Program-made: the position numbers and the translations under genes
Notes under the pieces: generated by a model
The model's database searches: none
Told to the model about the DNA's origin: nothing
Seen by the model: only the letters and a program-made list of their open reading frames with translations
Origin: Fomitopsis serialis
Lineage: Eukaryota > Basidiomycota > Agaricomycetes > Polyporales > Fomitopsidaceae
Length of the DNA stretch: 64,000 nucleotides
Direction of reading: 5' to 3'
Assembly: GCF_022376445.1 (NCBI RefSeq)
Contig: NW_025955062.1
Coordinates: 62,001 to 126,000 of the forward strand
Part shown: in pieces, positions 1 through 12,025 of the stretch
Numbering within the stretch: the stretch's first letter is position 1
Layout: each line of letters begins with the position of its first letter

Positions 1-1322
1 ATACGCATGCGCAGGACGATAGCGGGCCCCACACGACGGCGCAGCGCACAGCACAATCGGCTTTGCGGATCGGGCAAACCGTGCTCGCGCGCAGGGAGGG
101 AGGGGCGAGGTGCGGCTGGCGCATTGCAGCTGGGAAGACGAGCGGAGCCCCACCGTGCGTTCCTGCCAACCGTGTGCAGCTGAGGCCACGACGGCCTGCG
201 ATGCTGTCAGAGGTGACGCGGGTGGCGGTCGCAGCCTCCAACGCATTCAGGGAACGGGGAGTACCGGCTGCTCAGGCTGGACAAGGGTGGGTGCGCCGGA
301 GGAGAGTGTTGCGACATGGATGAGCAGACGAAGACGACGGGTACACCGGCGCCAACAGCGTCCCACCTCCGGCCCGGCTCCCCATTCGGCACGGACACCG
401 AGGGAACGCGCTACACGTGACCGCGCTGCGACGCGTCCGCCGTGACTCAGCGGGCGCGAGGCAATGCAAGCGCGCCGAGGTGGTCGGACGTGCGAGCCGC
501 TCGCAGCACCGCTCGACGGACCACGCTGACGACCCACGCACAGTCATCCTCCGCACAGGCCCGTGGGTTCGTTGGTCATCGCATTCTCATTCATTCGACA
601 TCGTCGGCTACTCCTACTGCTAGTACTGCTACCACACCGGCTATGTACAACGAACACTGCACTGGCCCCACTGCTATGCCAGGACCGCTTCGTCATCTAC
701 ACCGGCCACACTCTCACTCAGAGAGCCGGCCCTGCTTCGTAAAAAATATCGTGTGCTCCGGGATAAATGGTGTGATGGATGCGTGAAAACATAAGATGGG
801 ATCGCGACGTGAGTCAGATGAGAGACATAACGAAGTCGAGGAGGAATATTGTTCCAAAGTTCGTAAGGCGAAGAAAAAACCGAGCGTTGATACTCGTCAG
901 CACAGCCGGGTATCTGGATGAGGTACCGCCCCGCGGCCAATGCGATGCGAAGGATTTGCAGAGAAAACTTGTGACGCGCGCGAGGTTCCTGAGGACGCAC
1001 GAAGGACGAAAATACGACGTGAGGGAGAACTGTCGCCGAGATGAATCCGATATATCACTGGGGGAAGACGAAGATCGGATGGATGGAAAACAAGATGAGA
1101 CGATGCACAATGGACGAGGCGGACGATCGCACGCGTGACGCCCCTGAGCCGGCAATGGAGGACACATTGGCCGGACACCGTGAGCAGCGCGATTGCGCTG
1201 GCGGAGTCTATCGCCGTCTCGCGGTGTCTCGGAGCCTGGAAAGGCAGCGTATGCCTCGGATGGTGGAGAAGACCGGTTGCATGAATGCTGATGTGTGAGG
1301 TGGAACAGAGATGGTGCGGGAT
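1..1322. other. Intergenic, no gene seen
   Basis: The open frames here are short, overlap on both strands and have unnatural composition. I see no conserved motif, no convincing splice-site series and no repeat. It presumably holds the 3' flank of the minus-strand gene that ends at 1323 and the flank of a gene outside the window. Confidence 0.5.
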
Positions 1323-2432
1323 CTATGTTGGGAATCGTGATGTGTCAGATTGCGCGTTGCTGCGAGACCTGAGACGGCGGCGCGCGCGGAAGACGCTGAA
1401 CTTCACGCGGAGCGCAAGCCGCGCCCATTGTTGACGGAGCGCGTCAGAACAAGACGGCCTAGCGAACAAACGGATGAGCTTGGAAGAAATATATCCAGGA
1501 TGCAAAGACACGTACACTTCGTCGGCGCGCTCGCCATCGACCGAAAACTGCTGAGCAGCATGCTCACTGTCGCTCTTCTCAGAGCCACCGTCTACGGAAA
1601 CCTCCTTCGCCTGAGAGCCAGTTTTCTTCGAGCTCTTCCTCCCCAGAATGGCACTGCTACCACTGCTCCTGCGCGACTTCTTCTTACGCCTCTCCTCTGA
1701 CTCGCCCTCCAGGTAGTCCCCGAGGAACGGCGTGTCGTGCAATGGCGACTCCTGCAACATACTCGGGGAGTGGTCGTCAAGCGAGTCTACTGGCGACGAT
1801 GAGAACGGCTGTGGGTCACTGGTGTAGTCCGTGTACGGCACGGGCACGTACGGCCGGTAGGCAGGCGTCGAGTGAACGGTCGAGCTGCGGCGCGTGGCGG
1901 CGTGCGACGCGAACGGAGAGTAGTGTGATTGGGACTCGGTGTCGTCGTCGAACACGTCCTCGTCGTCATCCTCACCTGCCTCGGTGGGCCAGTCACGCTC
2001 CCACTCCGGGCGCGCGATGGAGTACGCGGTCGAGTACTGGCGGTCGGCGTGGCGGCTGGTGCTGCGGGAGCGCGCGCCATGGCTTGTGCGCCGGCGGCGC
2101 GAGCCCGAGGCCGTGCGGGAGGTGGTCGGGAGGACGGGGAAGTCGCGGTAGTCCGGGTCGTGAAGGTCGCCGTGGCGGTCGACGTAGGCACGCGTCTGGG
2201 TGTGCTTGTGGCGGGTCGGGCTCGCGGTGGACGCGCTCGAGGAGGAGGAGCCACTGGCGTAGGCCGGGTCGAGCAGGCGGGAGATGTCCGCGGCGCGCGT
2301 GCCGGGTGCGTACATGGAGGTGTGGTGGTGGGTGGGGAGGATGGTGGCGATGTGGGGGATGGGCGAGTGGGAGCGGTGCAGGTGGTGGACGTGGCGGTGG
2401 GGGGACGGGGGCGGGGACGAGGTGGTGGACAT
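1323..2432 (-). CDS. Ser/Arg-rich protein of unknown function, two exons
   Basis: I do not recognise the family. The minus-strand frame opens with MSTTSSPPPSPHRH at 2432 and stays open to the stop at 1323. A 57-nt intron (1459-1515, GTACGT...CTAG) splits it; removing it joins GERADEV to PSCSDALRQQW and gives 350 residues. The N-terminal third is His/Ser/Pro-rich. A long middle part is rich in Ser, Arg and acidic residues (about residue 135: DDDEDVFDDD). A Lys/Arg cluster follows (KKKSRRSS). The C-terminus is a short basic helix-like segment (QQWARLALRVKFSVFRARRR) that looks like the conserved end of the protein. No signal peptide or membrane segment is visible. I chose this ATG because the upstream in-frame residues are unnatural and a TATA box lies about 50 bp before it. 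Mostly disordered; a function cannot be assigned. Confidence 0.75.
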   Translation of the reverse strand: MSTTSSPPPSPHRHVHHLHRSHSPIPHIATILPTHHHTSMYAPGTRAADISRLLDPAYASGSSSSSASTASPTRHKHTQTRAYVDRHGDLHDPDYRDFPVLPTTSRTASGSRRRRTSHGARSRSTSRHADRQYSTAYSIARPEWERDWPTEAGEDDDEDVFDDDTESQSHYSPFASHAATRRSSTVHSTPAYRPYVPVPYTDYTSDPQPFSSSPVDSLDDHSPSMLQESPLHDTPFLGDYLEGESEERRKKKSRRSSGSSAILGRKSSKKTGSQAKEVSVDGGSEKSDSEHAAQQFSVDGERADEVYVSLHPGYISSKLIRLFARPSCSDALRQQWARLALRVKFSVFRARRRLRSRSNAQSDTSRFPT

Positions 2433-2481
2433 GGCGCGGGGAGGGAGGGGCGGCGAGGAGGGCGAGTGCGATCGGGGCGGG

Positions 2482-2489
2482 CTATATAC
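2482..2489 (-). promoter_or_regulatory. TATA box of the Ser/Arg-rich gene
   Basis: The minus strand reads GTATATAG about 50 bp upstream of the chosen ATG at 2432, a typical spacing for a fungal core promoter. It supports that start over in-frame codons further upstream. Confidence 0.55.
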
Positions 2490-2834
2490 GCGGGCATGGG
2501 TCGACAGGCAGCGTCGCTCGGGTTGGTCATCGGGCACCCGATCTGGCAGCGCCTGCGGTTTGCGGGAGGTGCCAGGGTTCCCACGGGTGCAGTCCCAATT
2601 GACCCCATATTCGCGATATCGCCTGCAGCCACTCGCCGCCGCTCGCCTGGCCGCAACGTGCTTTCCCAGCATGCACCGTGCCAGTCTATTCTAATTACTC
2701 CTCCCTCCCTCCTCCCCCTGCCCCTGTGATCCAGCGGGCAGGCCCAACACACGCGTCCGCACACACGGCATCGATAGCCCTCCTCGTCCCGGACGACCGC
2801 GCAGGCCATCGCTGCTCAGTCACAAGCCGGGCGC

Positions 2835-4750
2835 GGGCGCACCGGCACCCCTGCCGGCCCAACCACAGCAGCCTGAATCCACAACGCGGGATGCGCCGAC
2901 TTCGTCCCGGCAGCAACGCCCAGCCGTCCCCTCGGCCGAGCGTCTGCTGGATACGCGTCGTCTCTACGGCCTCAGCATGCGTGACCCAACCGTACCTATC
3001 TCTCGTCCGCATACGCTGGCTACCTGTGGCGCGCCCAGACAGCATCCATGGCCCCTCCGCGGCAGGCCGGGGCAATTTCCACTGTCTCTCCAGCGATAGC
3101 CAGGCCAAACTGGTGCCATTCTGTCTCTGTATCGTCATGTCTTGCATGGCCGTACTGCGCCCCACCTGACCCTCTATTCGCTCTCCGAGGAGGCCCACCG
3201 CATCGTACCTGACTCATACTGCGCTTGGTCATCCCGTCCGGCTCCTGGAAATGACTGGGTCTACTCAACGCCATGGCTGAATCAGACGCTCCCACCCAAT
3301 CACTGTCGATGGCTGTGGATCGTCTCCGAGACCGCACGCTATCCATAAGCCAGAGCCATTCCAGCCAGGCGCCGACTCAGCGGTAGACGCGACTACCTTC
3401 GAAATGACACCACGCCGACGATGTCGGTGCAGACACTACTCACCCCGAATACAGCCCTCCTGCTGACGCGGGACGTTACTATTAGCAGCATCCATTTCCG
3501 CGGCCTGCAAGCTTCTATCCTCCGGCTCATTCATGGATTGTCCTCTTCTTCCACACCTCATGTGGTCCTCAGCCTCAGGATTCGCGGTCGGTGCTACGCG
3601 GCGCATGACGCACCATCGATTCATCGCCCACATCGTGTACCCTCAGTTCCGTCTCTGAGCACGACACGCCCGCACGCAAGCCCGCACGCAAGACTCTAAT
3701 TCCACCCGCGCTAACTCCAGCCTCGATCATCCCACCTCCCCGGCGAGCACGGTGCCCACACGCGCTGGAAGCCAAATTCGCCCGATCCCGGACGTTCAGT
3801 ACAGGCACCATCCGCGCCTGTCTGACCAGTCCTTCTTACGCGCCCCGGGCTGCAGTGCCGCCGCAGCGCTCGTGCACACGCACACGTCGACCCCGCACTC
3901 GCCGCAGCCAACGGACGACCCGATTGGCATGAGATCGCATCTCCTCATCGCGCCCCTCGCTGGTCGGCCCGGCTCGGTTGCCCGTTCTGGCTTTCATACT
4001 GAACACCGTCCAGCCGAGCCTGGACGAATCACGTTCAGCCTTCCGCGCATGATCCCCTGCCCATCGCCCTCGATCACTGGCAATCGACTGCTAGTGCGGA
4101 GTGGGCAGCCATCCAGGTACATCCAGACACCAGGACACCTGGATCGTCGACACGATGGTCGATGGGAGACGTTCTGGACACGCTGGCCAGCGACGAGTGT
4201 ACAGATGACTCACAGATGACTCCATGACTCCGTGGTTGGCTCGCCGGGCCAGCGCTCCCGGGCGGTCGCATTCGCACAATCTTATCCGTACGGTCTTCGG
4301 TCCTAGGAGATACCGTTCTGGGCAACTCATCCGGGCATCTCGACCTTGCTATGGATCGTGCGCCTCGTATCCCCGGTCGCGACTGTCTGCGCTTGTGGCC
4401 CCTCGGCCAGCGATAGGTTCGTCGGGGATCTATCGTTGCTATCTTGAATATTGCGGCGGTCTGGGCGGTCGACAAGCGCGCCGACCTGGCGTTATATCGT
4501 GCATCTCGTATTCCTCCGATCCCGATCGTGCTTGCGGGGCGACCCGGTGTGGTGACTGCATACAATGTCCGATTGGAACAGAGTTGCATCAGGATGATCT
4601 GCTCTCCGCGGGCCTCGGTCGGGATTGCGGGGAACGCGCTCAACTGGTCAAAGTCGTCACCGGCTTCTCCGGTGCCATGGTCAAAATGGCGATTTGGTCT
4701 TCGTCAAAATGGAACAAATGTCGTCTGACCACTCTGCTTGGTTACTGACA
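2835..4750 (+). pseudogene. Broken Ser/Pro-rich coding remnant
   Basis: No continuous frame exists, but pieces with natural Ser/Pro/Arg-rich protein composition occur in shifting plus-strand frames. At about 2850-3060 a frame reads PTSSRQQRPAVPSAERLLDT and onward. At about 3270-3395 another reads MAESDAPTQSLSMAVDRLRD and then hits a stop. A further piece near 3660-3900 contains TPARKPARKTLIPPALTP. Together they suggest one low-complexity coding region, divergent from the gene at 1323-2432, whose frame is broken by many small indels. It may be a decayed gene, or a real gene damaged by the base-loss errors seen elsewhere in the window. I cannot name a family or define exons. Confidence 0.3.
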
Positions 4751-6800
4751 GCTTCCCGGACTCCCTCAGTGCGTCTGGAGCGTGTACTGGCTTTCCGTCG
4801 TCCCCCCATTCACTGGACCACTAGCCCACGCGCGTGTGTACCGCTCGTTTCGCGCGTGCCATCTACTCTCGCGACTGGTGATCCCGATGAACCTACCGAC
4901 ATACCCCCGCGCAAGTCCGTTAACTCACGGACACGGATCGCTACTGGCCAGCTATGGACGTCCACCCGCGGTGGTCAGCGAGCCTTCTCATCTGCGATTC
5001 CTATCTAGATGCATCTCAATCGCTCTTCGTCCGACGATGGGCGGTGGAACTGGATTGGCGTCGCGACTCCGAGGTGGGGTGGAGTGGCGACCGAGGATTT
5101 AGCTTGTGCGACGATCTTGGCGCTCGAAATAGCACTGCAGTCAATTTGGCGGGTGGGGTTTGGGTGGAGTGCGGTTTCCGCTGTGAGCGAAGGATGCGGT
5201 ATGCTTGTCCATGGCGGTGGGTGGGCTCTACGTTCGGCCGCAGAATCAACCCGCCGAGGCGACGCTGCCCGAAGAGTGCTGACCGGAGCCCGACGCTGTG
5301 TCCTGAGCCGAGCCGAACAGGCATAGGAGCTTCGCACCCATTCACCACTTTTTTTCGATTTGGCCCTGTGCAAGTGACGCTCCGCGGCTTAGTGAAGAGG
5401 CCCGATGTGATTCCGATCGAAGCGAGCGGTTGTCCGAGTGGTCACTAACGAGCTTGTTCATGTTCGCGCGTAGGTGTCCTTCTCTCGATTGGTCGTGTGG
5501 CTCACGCTCGCCGAAATGCTAAGGCAGCATTGGAAGCTTCAGGGTATGTTGTGATCATGCTTAGTGTGCGTTCACGCGACGCTGCGTTGCTGACTTGTCG
5601 ATCGAACATACAGTTTGACAGGGTTACGATAATCCACCGCGGTCCTTACTTCACTCTTGTTGCCATCATACCGAGTGTCCACCGTACGCTAGGGACAGTT
5701 GGAAATGCAGCCCCGGCCCTTTCCGCTAGATCGCAACAAGGCCGACGCAGCTGGCAGTAACCTCGTTCCAGGCGGGCTGGGGCGCCGTCGCGCACTCGTC
5801 TCCGCCGCCCCGCCAACCACCGTATCCCAACAACCCTATCTCAACTCACTCGTCTCCTTCCGCGTCCTCACCCCCGGCTCGCTTAGCAGCTGTCGCACAG
5901 AGTTCAAACCCTCCCGCACGCGTCCTTCACAAGCGAGGACGGGCTCTCTCACGACAGCCTGCGCAAGAGGGCGGACGGAGCATGCGTCGCTGCCTCGTTA
6001 TCGCGCCACAGCGTGGTCTCGCACCATGCGCACAGAAGACACTCGTTATGGAGAGCCCTGCACGGTGGGGACGTGTAAGTAGGTGCGTCCGGTGAGCACG
6101 GTGGGCCTGCGAAGCCAGCTGCGTTCGTCGCTTTCCTTGCCGGCGCTTGGACGCCACCTCGTCGAGACCGCAGCCGCCCTGGGAATTGGCTGATAAGCTT
6201 TCATCGTCCAGGCTCACGCAGCGTTCGCACTGTGGAGGCGTGGCCTGGGTACCCGAGGTGATGCCGACTTTAGGTTCAATGGCCCGCAATGTGTGCGTTG
6301 TGCGTAGTGGCCAAACCACATTGCGCGAGCCTTGCGAGAATCGGGAAGCTTGACATACATGATCACACGTTCGTTCAGACCTCGATTATACCTCTGACCT
6401 GGGCTGCGCTGTCCAAAAGTAGTACAACGGGGCCCAGTCCCACGGCCTCGTGAGTCATTGTCTTGTTTGTGCTGCTCAGATATACAGTGAATAGCACGGT
6501 TTTCAGATATTGCATCGATCGTTCAGGGCACCGCGGATTTCGCAAGACACATATCGCCAAATCGTAGTATCCTCATCGTGTATGTTCACAGTCTGGGAGC
6601 ACAGCTTTGCACATCACTTGTTCTACGGAAGGCTCTATCCCGATATCCTCGCAGGATCTTGATCGCGCGGCACCGTCTGGTATCGATCCGATGGCAAAGT
6701 CAGCGGACATAACGTCGCCTCGGCGCGCGAGGATACTCGCCCAGAAACAGCGCGACGCCGCATCGATCAGGATCTGCCCCGGACAGTTGGACGACTCCCC
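4751..6800. other. Gene-poor stretch, nothing recognised
   Basis: Only short overlapping frames without conserved motifs are present on either strand. A minus-strand piece at about 6375-6530 (EAVGLGPVVLLLDSAAQ) looks protein-like and may belong to the fragmentary gene described at 6818-7461, but I could not join them with splice sites. Confidence 0.4.
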
Positions 6801-6817
6801 GGACGCACCTGATCACC

Positions 6818-7461
6818 TTAATTGTTTTGTGCGCGCTGCATAAACCCCTTCCGTGCCATATATCTACACGCTGAGAGTATAACATTCCCGCGGAACATGC
6901 CTATCGTCCCATCGAATGCCTCGTTTGTCCACCACAGTCCACAGCCCACCGTGCTGCTGATCTTCGCGTTGTGTCCGGCTTCTGGTGGACGGTTCTGAAT
7001 GGTGAGTTCCTCCGGTCGCTCGGAGGTATACTGGAACGTGGACTGAGTCGTCGTGCCGGTGGACCTTGGATAGAGCACGATATTGTCGGACTTAACGCCC
7101 CGAAGCCTCGTGGTCGCGTGCGTGCTAAGCGTAGTGCATGCCCAGCGGCACAACCTGATAACGGTATTTAGATACGTACGCGCAAGAACAGCGAAGGAGG
7201 TGCGTCATAGGTTCTCGATATGACTCATTAGTGGTTGACTCACGTAGCATTGCAAGTGTATCGCTCAGCGGTCCGACTTCCTGTCAGCTTGAACTCGGTG
7301 GCATAACACCACAATGTGGACACATCGTTATAGGGTTCCTCAGCTGCGGCAGAGAAGCTGCTGTAAAGTTCATCCACACTGAGGAATTGCCGCTGAATTG
7401 GTGGGCACACCATGCCTGGTACGCCTTGCATGCGTAGCGACAAGCTTTCGCCGGTACTCAA
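6818..7461 (-). CDS. Fragment of an unrecognised minus-strand gene
   Basis: Two minus-strand blocks have natural protein composition. The first, 7461 down to about 7244, includes QFLSVDELYSSFSAAAEEPY and ends at a plausible GTGAGT donor. The second, about 7100 down to 6880, includes STFQYTSERPEELTIQNRPP followed shortly by STVGCGLWWTNEAFDG; it can begin after an AG near 7092. Frame and spacing allow one intron between them. I found no start codon context, no convincing upstream exon and no stop consistent with a complete protein. I do not recognise the family. It could be a decayed gene or the middle of a multi-exon gene with sequence errors. No function is proposed. Confidence 0.35.
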
Positions 7462-7469
7462 TGGCTGAA

Positions 7470-9066
7470 TGTGCTCTAGCGAGGTACGTCTTTTGCGTTC
7501 TGGATGAGCCTTGACGGACTCGACATTGCCGAAAATGTCAGGAACATGCTGTTTGCAGGTTCCGGTCCCCCGCTCGTCGGCTATACGCTTGGGGTACGGT
7601 GAAGCATGCAGGGCTGCTACCTGCTACCCATCATTCCTCGCAGCGAAAACCCTCTTCTCCGACACAGGCGTACAACGCATTGTCTGATAGTTCTCGCATT
7701 CAGACTGGCATGCAATATTACCTATTTTATCGGGCATTTGCCCTCTCCGTTAGGCGTGTGCGACCTCGAGGCGCCTTGAGGCGAATTGGGTGAGCAGTGT
7801 GATCCTGCTTAGGGTGTCATCAGACTTGTTTCTTTCCAGAAATGCGATGTATCATGCCGGCGTACTGCAGCGTTGCAAGCGGCGGTGCAGTCCAGAAGGG
7901 ACTGTCAAGTTCGCGTTCTGCGCTGAGTAAAGCCTTCGGCTTTGTCTTTTCTGGGTTCCTGACGACGGTCAGCCCGCTTAGAACCCGAATGGGCGACATC
8001 CCGCTTGCCCATGATCGGATCAGCGATCATACACTGAGGTCTCCGAAGTGACGATCGCTCGATCTTGTTGCTGACCGTACTACCCAGATGTTTTCCAGCA
8101 GACCGGGACCTCTGCGGTAGCTCAACGTTCAACGTTCAACGCCGGTCACATCCGTACGTCCAACCGCCGGTAAGTTGCATGCGTCTCCTGCGTCTCCTGA
8201 AACAACTCGAATGTACTCCGTCTTCTTCGGTCGGCTAGGAATAAAGCATTGAAGCCACGCAACCCGGGTCGGTAGCGGCTACCCATCCAATGCATGTCTC
8301 GTCAGAAGCTCGCAACACCCTTCCTATAGGACCCTGCAAAGACCCTGGCTCTCCATTTCCACCCTCGCCGTATCTCTGTACCGTCCACGAGGCCGTTCAA
8401 ATCATCATACCCAAGGCCACCATCACCAGCAGGCAGAAATGCGAATTTTCTGTGTTGCACCATGCAGAATTTGTCGTCCTCGGCTAGATGCCGGTGCTCT
8501 GATGTAGTACTGGAAGGATCACGAGTTTTGGTTCCGCGGCGGGATCGTCCTTTATAGTTACTGTTTATGGTCCCTGTACTATCCGTCGATATATATTCGA
8601 GTACAGGGCAAAAGATCTGGATCTGATGCAGTGCTCCCTGACAATGCATTGAACTTGCACTCAATAGACGAGTAGCGATTTTTGAATTGCGCTTGCGCCA
8701 GGGACGTTCCCGTGGGGGCGTACAGTAGTTTCCCACGCAGTACGTCATGCGTATAGGAAGGCCCCGAGCGCAGCATCGACGTGAGAACGCTTGAGCCTTG
8801 CGACGCAACGCGCAAGCGGACGGCGTGCAGCATCCCTATCTCATCCCGAGGTCTTGCATAACTGTACACCAATTCTGGGTTAGCACCGGAAGACCTAGGG
8901 CGCATCTAGTCGCTCATCCAGAGATCAGAACCACGCTGATTGCGAACAATCTCGAACAGTACGTAGTGGTCAATACGAGAGCCTCGGTCTACCGAGGGGC
9001 AGACGGGCTCGAAGGGACAGGATCATTGACGTTGGCCCGAGTCGTAGCTAAGTCTCAAGGAGAACG
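7470..9066. other. Upstream region of the alpha-galactosidase gene, no gene seen
   Basis: Short frames only. A minus-strand piece around 8430-8490 (DDKFCMVQHRKFAFLPAG) is mildly protein-like but isolated. A short tandem repeat of caacgtt occurs near 8120-8140. The proximal part presumably carries the promoter of the plus-strand gene starting at 9067; no TATA box stands out. Confidence 0.4.
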
Positions 9067-11779
9067 ATGGAGACGCAGCCATTGCTGCCTTCGCGAGGTG
9101 TCAGCCGTGGTATGTCTCTTCTACATGCGCCGCCAAACACCCGCAGGCTTACTGAGGACTTGTCGAAGGACGGCTCGCGGTTCTGAAGACGGCCGTTATG
9201 ACAGTCGTACTCGTGGCTGCCATAGGGGCCTTGCTGACCTATTCAGGCATTCTGTGGCATCCTGGCTTTTCGGCACACTCGTCTGTGAGGAGACCGTCAT
9301 TTGACGATGAACGACCCGGCCGGTTGCCCGGTACGTCGTACGGTACCGTGCTCCAAACACTTGCGTACTGAGATTTTACGGGCGGTAGTCATGGGCTACA
9401 ACAGTAAGGAGCCTTCCTGAATTCATCGACAGAAACCAGCTGACCGAGCTGAATGCGATAGCTTGGAACGCCTATTATGTACGTTGAATCGCACTCGCGG
9501 GCATTCTTGAGTTGACCCAATCGCCAGTGCGACATTAACGAAGATAAGATCCTGAAGACTTCAGACCTCATGAAGTCTCTGGGACTTCTCGTGCGTACCG
9601 CTTTGCTTGGCGCACGCCGCTTGGGAATCACGTTCTGCGTATTGACTGTGCACCGGAAGGATCTTGGTTACAACTACGTTAATGTCGATGACTGCTACTC
9701 TGAGAAAGAACGCAACTCGAATGGAGATATCGTTGAAGGTAGGCATCGTGTGTCTTCTGCATGTTCTCCTGATGCGAGAGTCCATATTGTAGATCCTGAA
9801 AAGTTTCCCTCGGGGATGCGCACACTGACTGACAAGATACATGAAATGGGCTTGTGAGTGTACCATTTATTCTTCCACGTGAAATCTCTGACACCAGTAC
9901 GTGACCACAGCAAAGCCGGTATAGTGAGCATCGTGTTCGTTGCACCGAGACCGCCGTCATGATGCTATCCGATCATTCTGCAGTACAGCGACTCCGGATG
10001 GTTCACCTGCCAGATATACCCGGGTTCCTTCCAAAATGAAGACAGGTCTGTCATTTTGCGTCACCTTTACGTTTGGTGTGCTAATGCCGTGCAGGGATAT
10101 TAAACTATTCCGGGAAGACTGGAACTTCGATCTATTGAAGTGAGTCTCCCGCTGCTTCAGGGGGCTACTCGTGCTGAACGCGTGTCTTAGGTACGACAAC
10201 TGCGCGAGTGCGTAGGGCAGAGCTTCATCTCCGCGGGCAGAGACTGATAAAGTTATTTGCAGTACCATTTGACGATGTCATCAAAGAAGGCATGGTCGGA
10301 AGTTAGTTTCATGATCGGATGCCGCCTCGAGGATAATCACTGACGAGTGTTCGCGCAGAGTTCCAGCGGATGGCCGACGCCATTGGAAATCTTGCTCAGA
10401 GCACCGGCAAGCCTCCGATCCTGTTTTCGTTGTGTCAATGGGGAGAGGTGAGTGTCCCCATGCCCGAACTATGTTCAAATTTCGTTGACCATCCCTACTT
10501 TGCTGCAGGAACAACCATGGCTATGGGCCAAGAAGATCAGTCAGACCTGGCGGGTGAGTAATGAATTGTGGTTTCGAATCTTAGGACTCCACTGATGAAT
10601 GCATTGCAGACCACCGAGGATATTGGCGCAAATTGGCGGTCTGTCATGGATATCCTCAACAGGTTGCCATCCCTCTCGGATGTTTTTGATAAAATATGTT
10701 GAGGCGGTATACAGGAACTCATTCATCACATGGGCGAACGACTTCTACAGCCACAACGATATGGACATGGTGCGTTTCCACACCTCTACTTGCGGTGGCC
10801 CAGTCTGATGGCGTGGTGATCCTTGAAGCTTGAAGTGTACGTAGGCAATTGGCGTGCTCAGATGATATGGTGACGCTCATGCCTCGCAGGGGCAACGGCG
10901 AGCTCTCATATGAAGAGGCCAAGGTGCACTTCACGGCTTGGGCCTTGCTGAAGTCCCCTCTCCTTATTGGCACGGACGTGAGCTTCCATCGTTCTCTGAT
11001 TCACTGAGCCAAGTGTTCACGAACGACTCGCACGATGTTTCTGAGTGTAGCTCCCATCTGCCTCCGAGGAGACTCTCTCAATTCTCAAGAACGAAGAGAT
11101 CATAGCGATCAACCAGGACCCAGTTGTCGGAACTAGCGTCGGCCCCTTCCGCTGGGGAATCAACGTGAGTCAATCAACGTTCACAGCCTACTGGATTGAA
11201 ACCCGCTGAACTGGTTGAATCATGTTTTCAGCCTGATTGGACCTACAATGCTACTCACCCGGCACAGTACTGGAGCGGTGAGAGCGAGAATGGCACGGTG
11301 TTCATGTTGGTGAGCGTGGTCGTTGGGGTTGAAGGGCCGTTATAGCATGTTAACGGATATGATACAGCTGAATACCTTGGATGAGCCGGCGGACCTTACA
11401 TTCAACCTTACGGAGTCGCCCTGGATCAAGGCTGGTCGTCAGTACTCGGTCCGCGTGAGTCGCTTTAGGCCCGTCGCCGAACTTGATTGACCATGCTGAC
11501 CACTATCTCCGAACACTTCTCCGTCATCTCGGTCGTTGACTATGGCACGTCGATGTTGCATCAACGAATGACGAGTAGGACCTGTGGACGCACACGGAAA
11601 ACGGGACGGCCATTCGCAGCTACACTGCACACGCGGTACCCGCGCACGGTGTCGTCGCGCTGTTATTGAAAGATGCGGGCGACGAGCCGGAAGGTCTGTG
11701 GCCGCCGTGCATGCGCCTGAACTGGTGCATGGCGGAGAACGGGACGCGGTACGATGGGCGCAGTGTGCGGGAGCTGTGA
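9067..11779 (+). CDS. GH27 alpha-galactosidase with N-terminal signal anchor, 22 exons
   Basis: Hydrolyses terminal alpha-1,6-galactosyl residues of galacto-oligosaccharides and galactomannans (family knowledge). I rebuilt 22 exons: 9067-9109, 9157-9330, 9389-9403, 9462-9478, 9528-9590, 9660-9738, 9793-9853, 9911-9923, 9984-10045, 10095-10139, 10191-10207, 10263-10301, 10359-10447, 10509-10553, 10610-10662, 10715-10769, 10829-10836, 10890-10977, 11051-11164, 11232-11309, 11368-11454, 11579-11779. They sum to 1446 nt, 481 residues, fully in frame. Family motifs in order: PVMGYNTWNAYYCDIN, GYNYVNVDDCYSE, AGIYSDSGWFTC, LLKYDNC (nucleophile Asp), LCQWGEEQPW, WANDFYSHNDMDML (acid/base region) and SPLLIGTD. 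Unusually, the protein starts METQPLLPSRG, then a hydrophobic stretch at about residues 26-43 (VMTVVLVAAIGALLTYSG), then a Ser/Arg linker: a type II signal anchor rather than a clear cleavable signal peptide. Five exons are 8-17 nt long. The C-terminal beta domain is present and complete. Confidence 0.92.
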
Positions 11780-12025
11780 ATGACCTGAAAACGAGAGGTC
11801 ACTTTCTTGAACAAATGGACAGATCAGACGGAGACAGTGGAAATGAGCGGATGTATATCGATGGACTGTATTGTGCTTGACGATCATGATGTATGTATGT
11901 ACTGCGTGTTTCGTGTACGTTGTTTTGTATGCTTGGAACAGAGGCTGCGTCTCTCTGTACAACTCTTGTGCGTGTCTGCTATGTCCGTTGTGCAGCTGTG
12001 CGGATGTTGATGACTCTGGTGGTTC

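Noticed and set aside
1742..2809. Long open frames on both strands overlapping the Ser/Arg-rich gene (up to 340 codons)
   Set aside because: They are GC-rich shadow frames with Arg/Pro/Gly-dominated composition; the accepted frame has the TATA box, a clean intron and natural composition.
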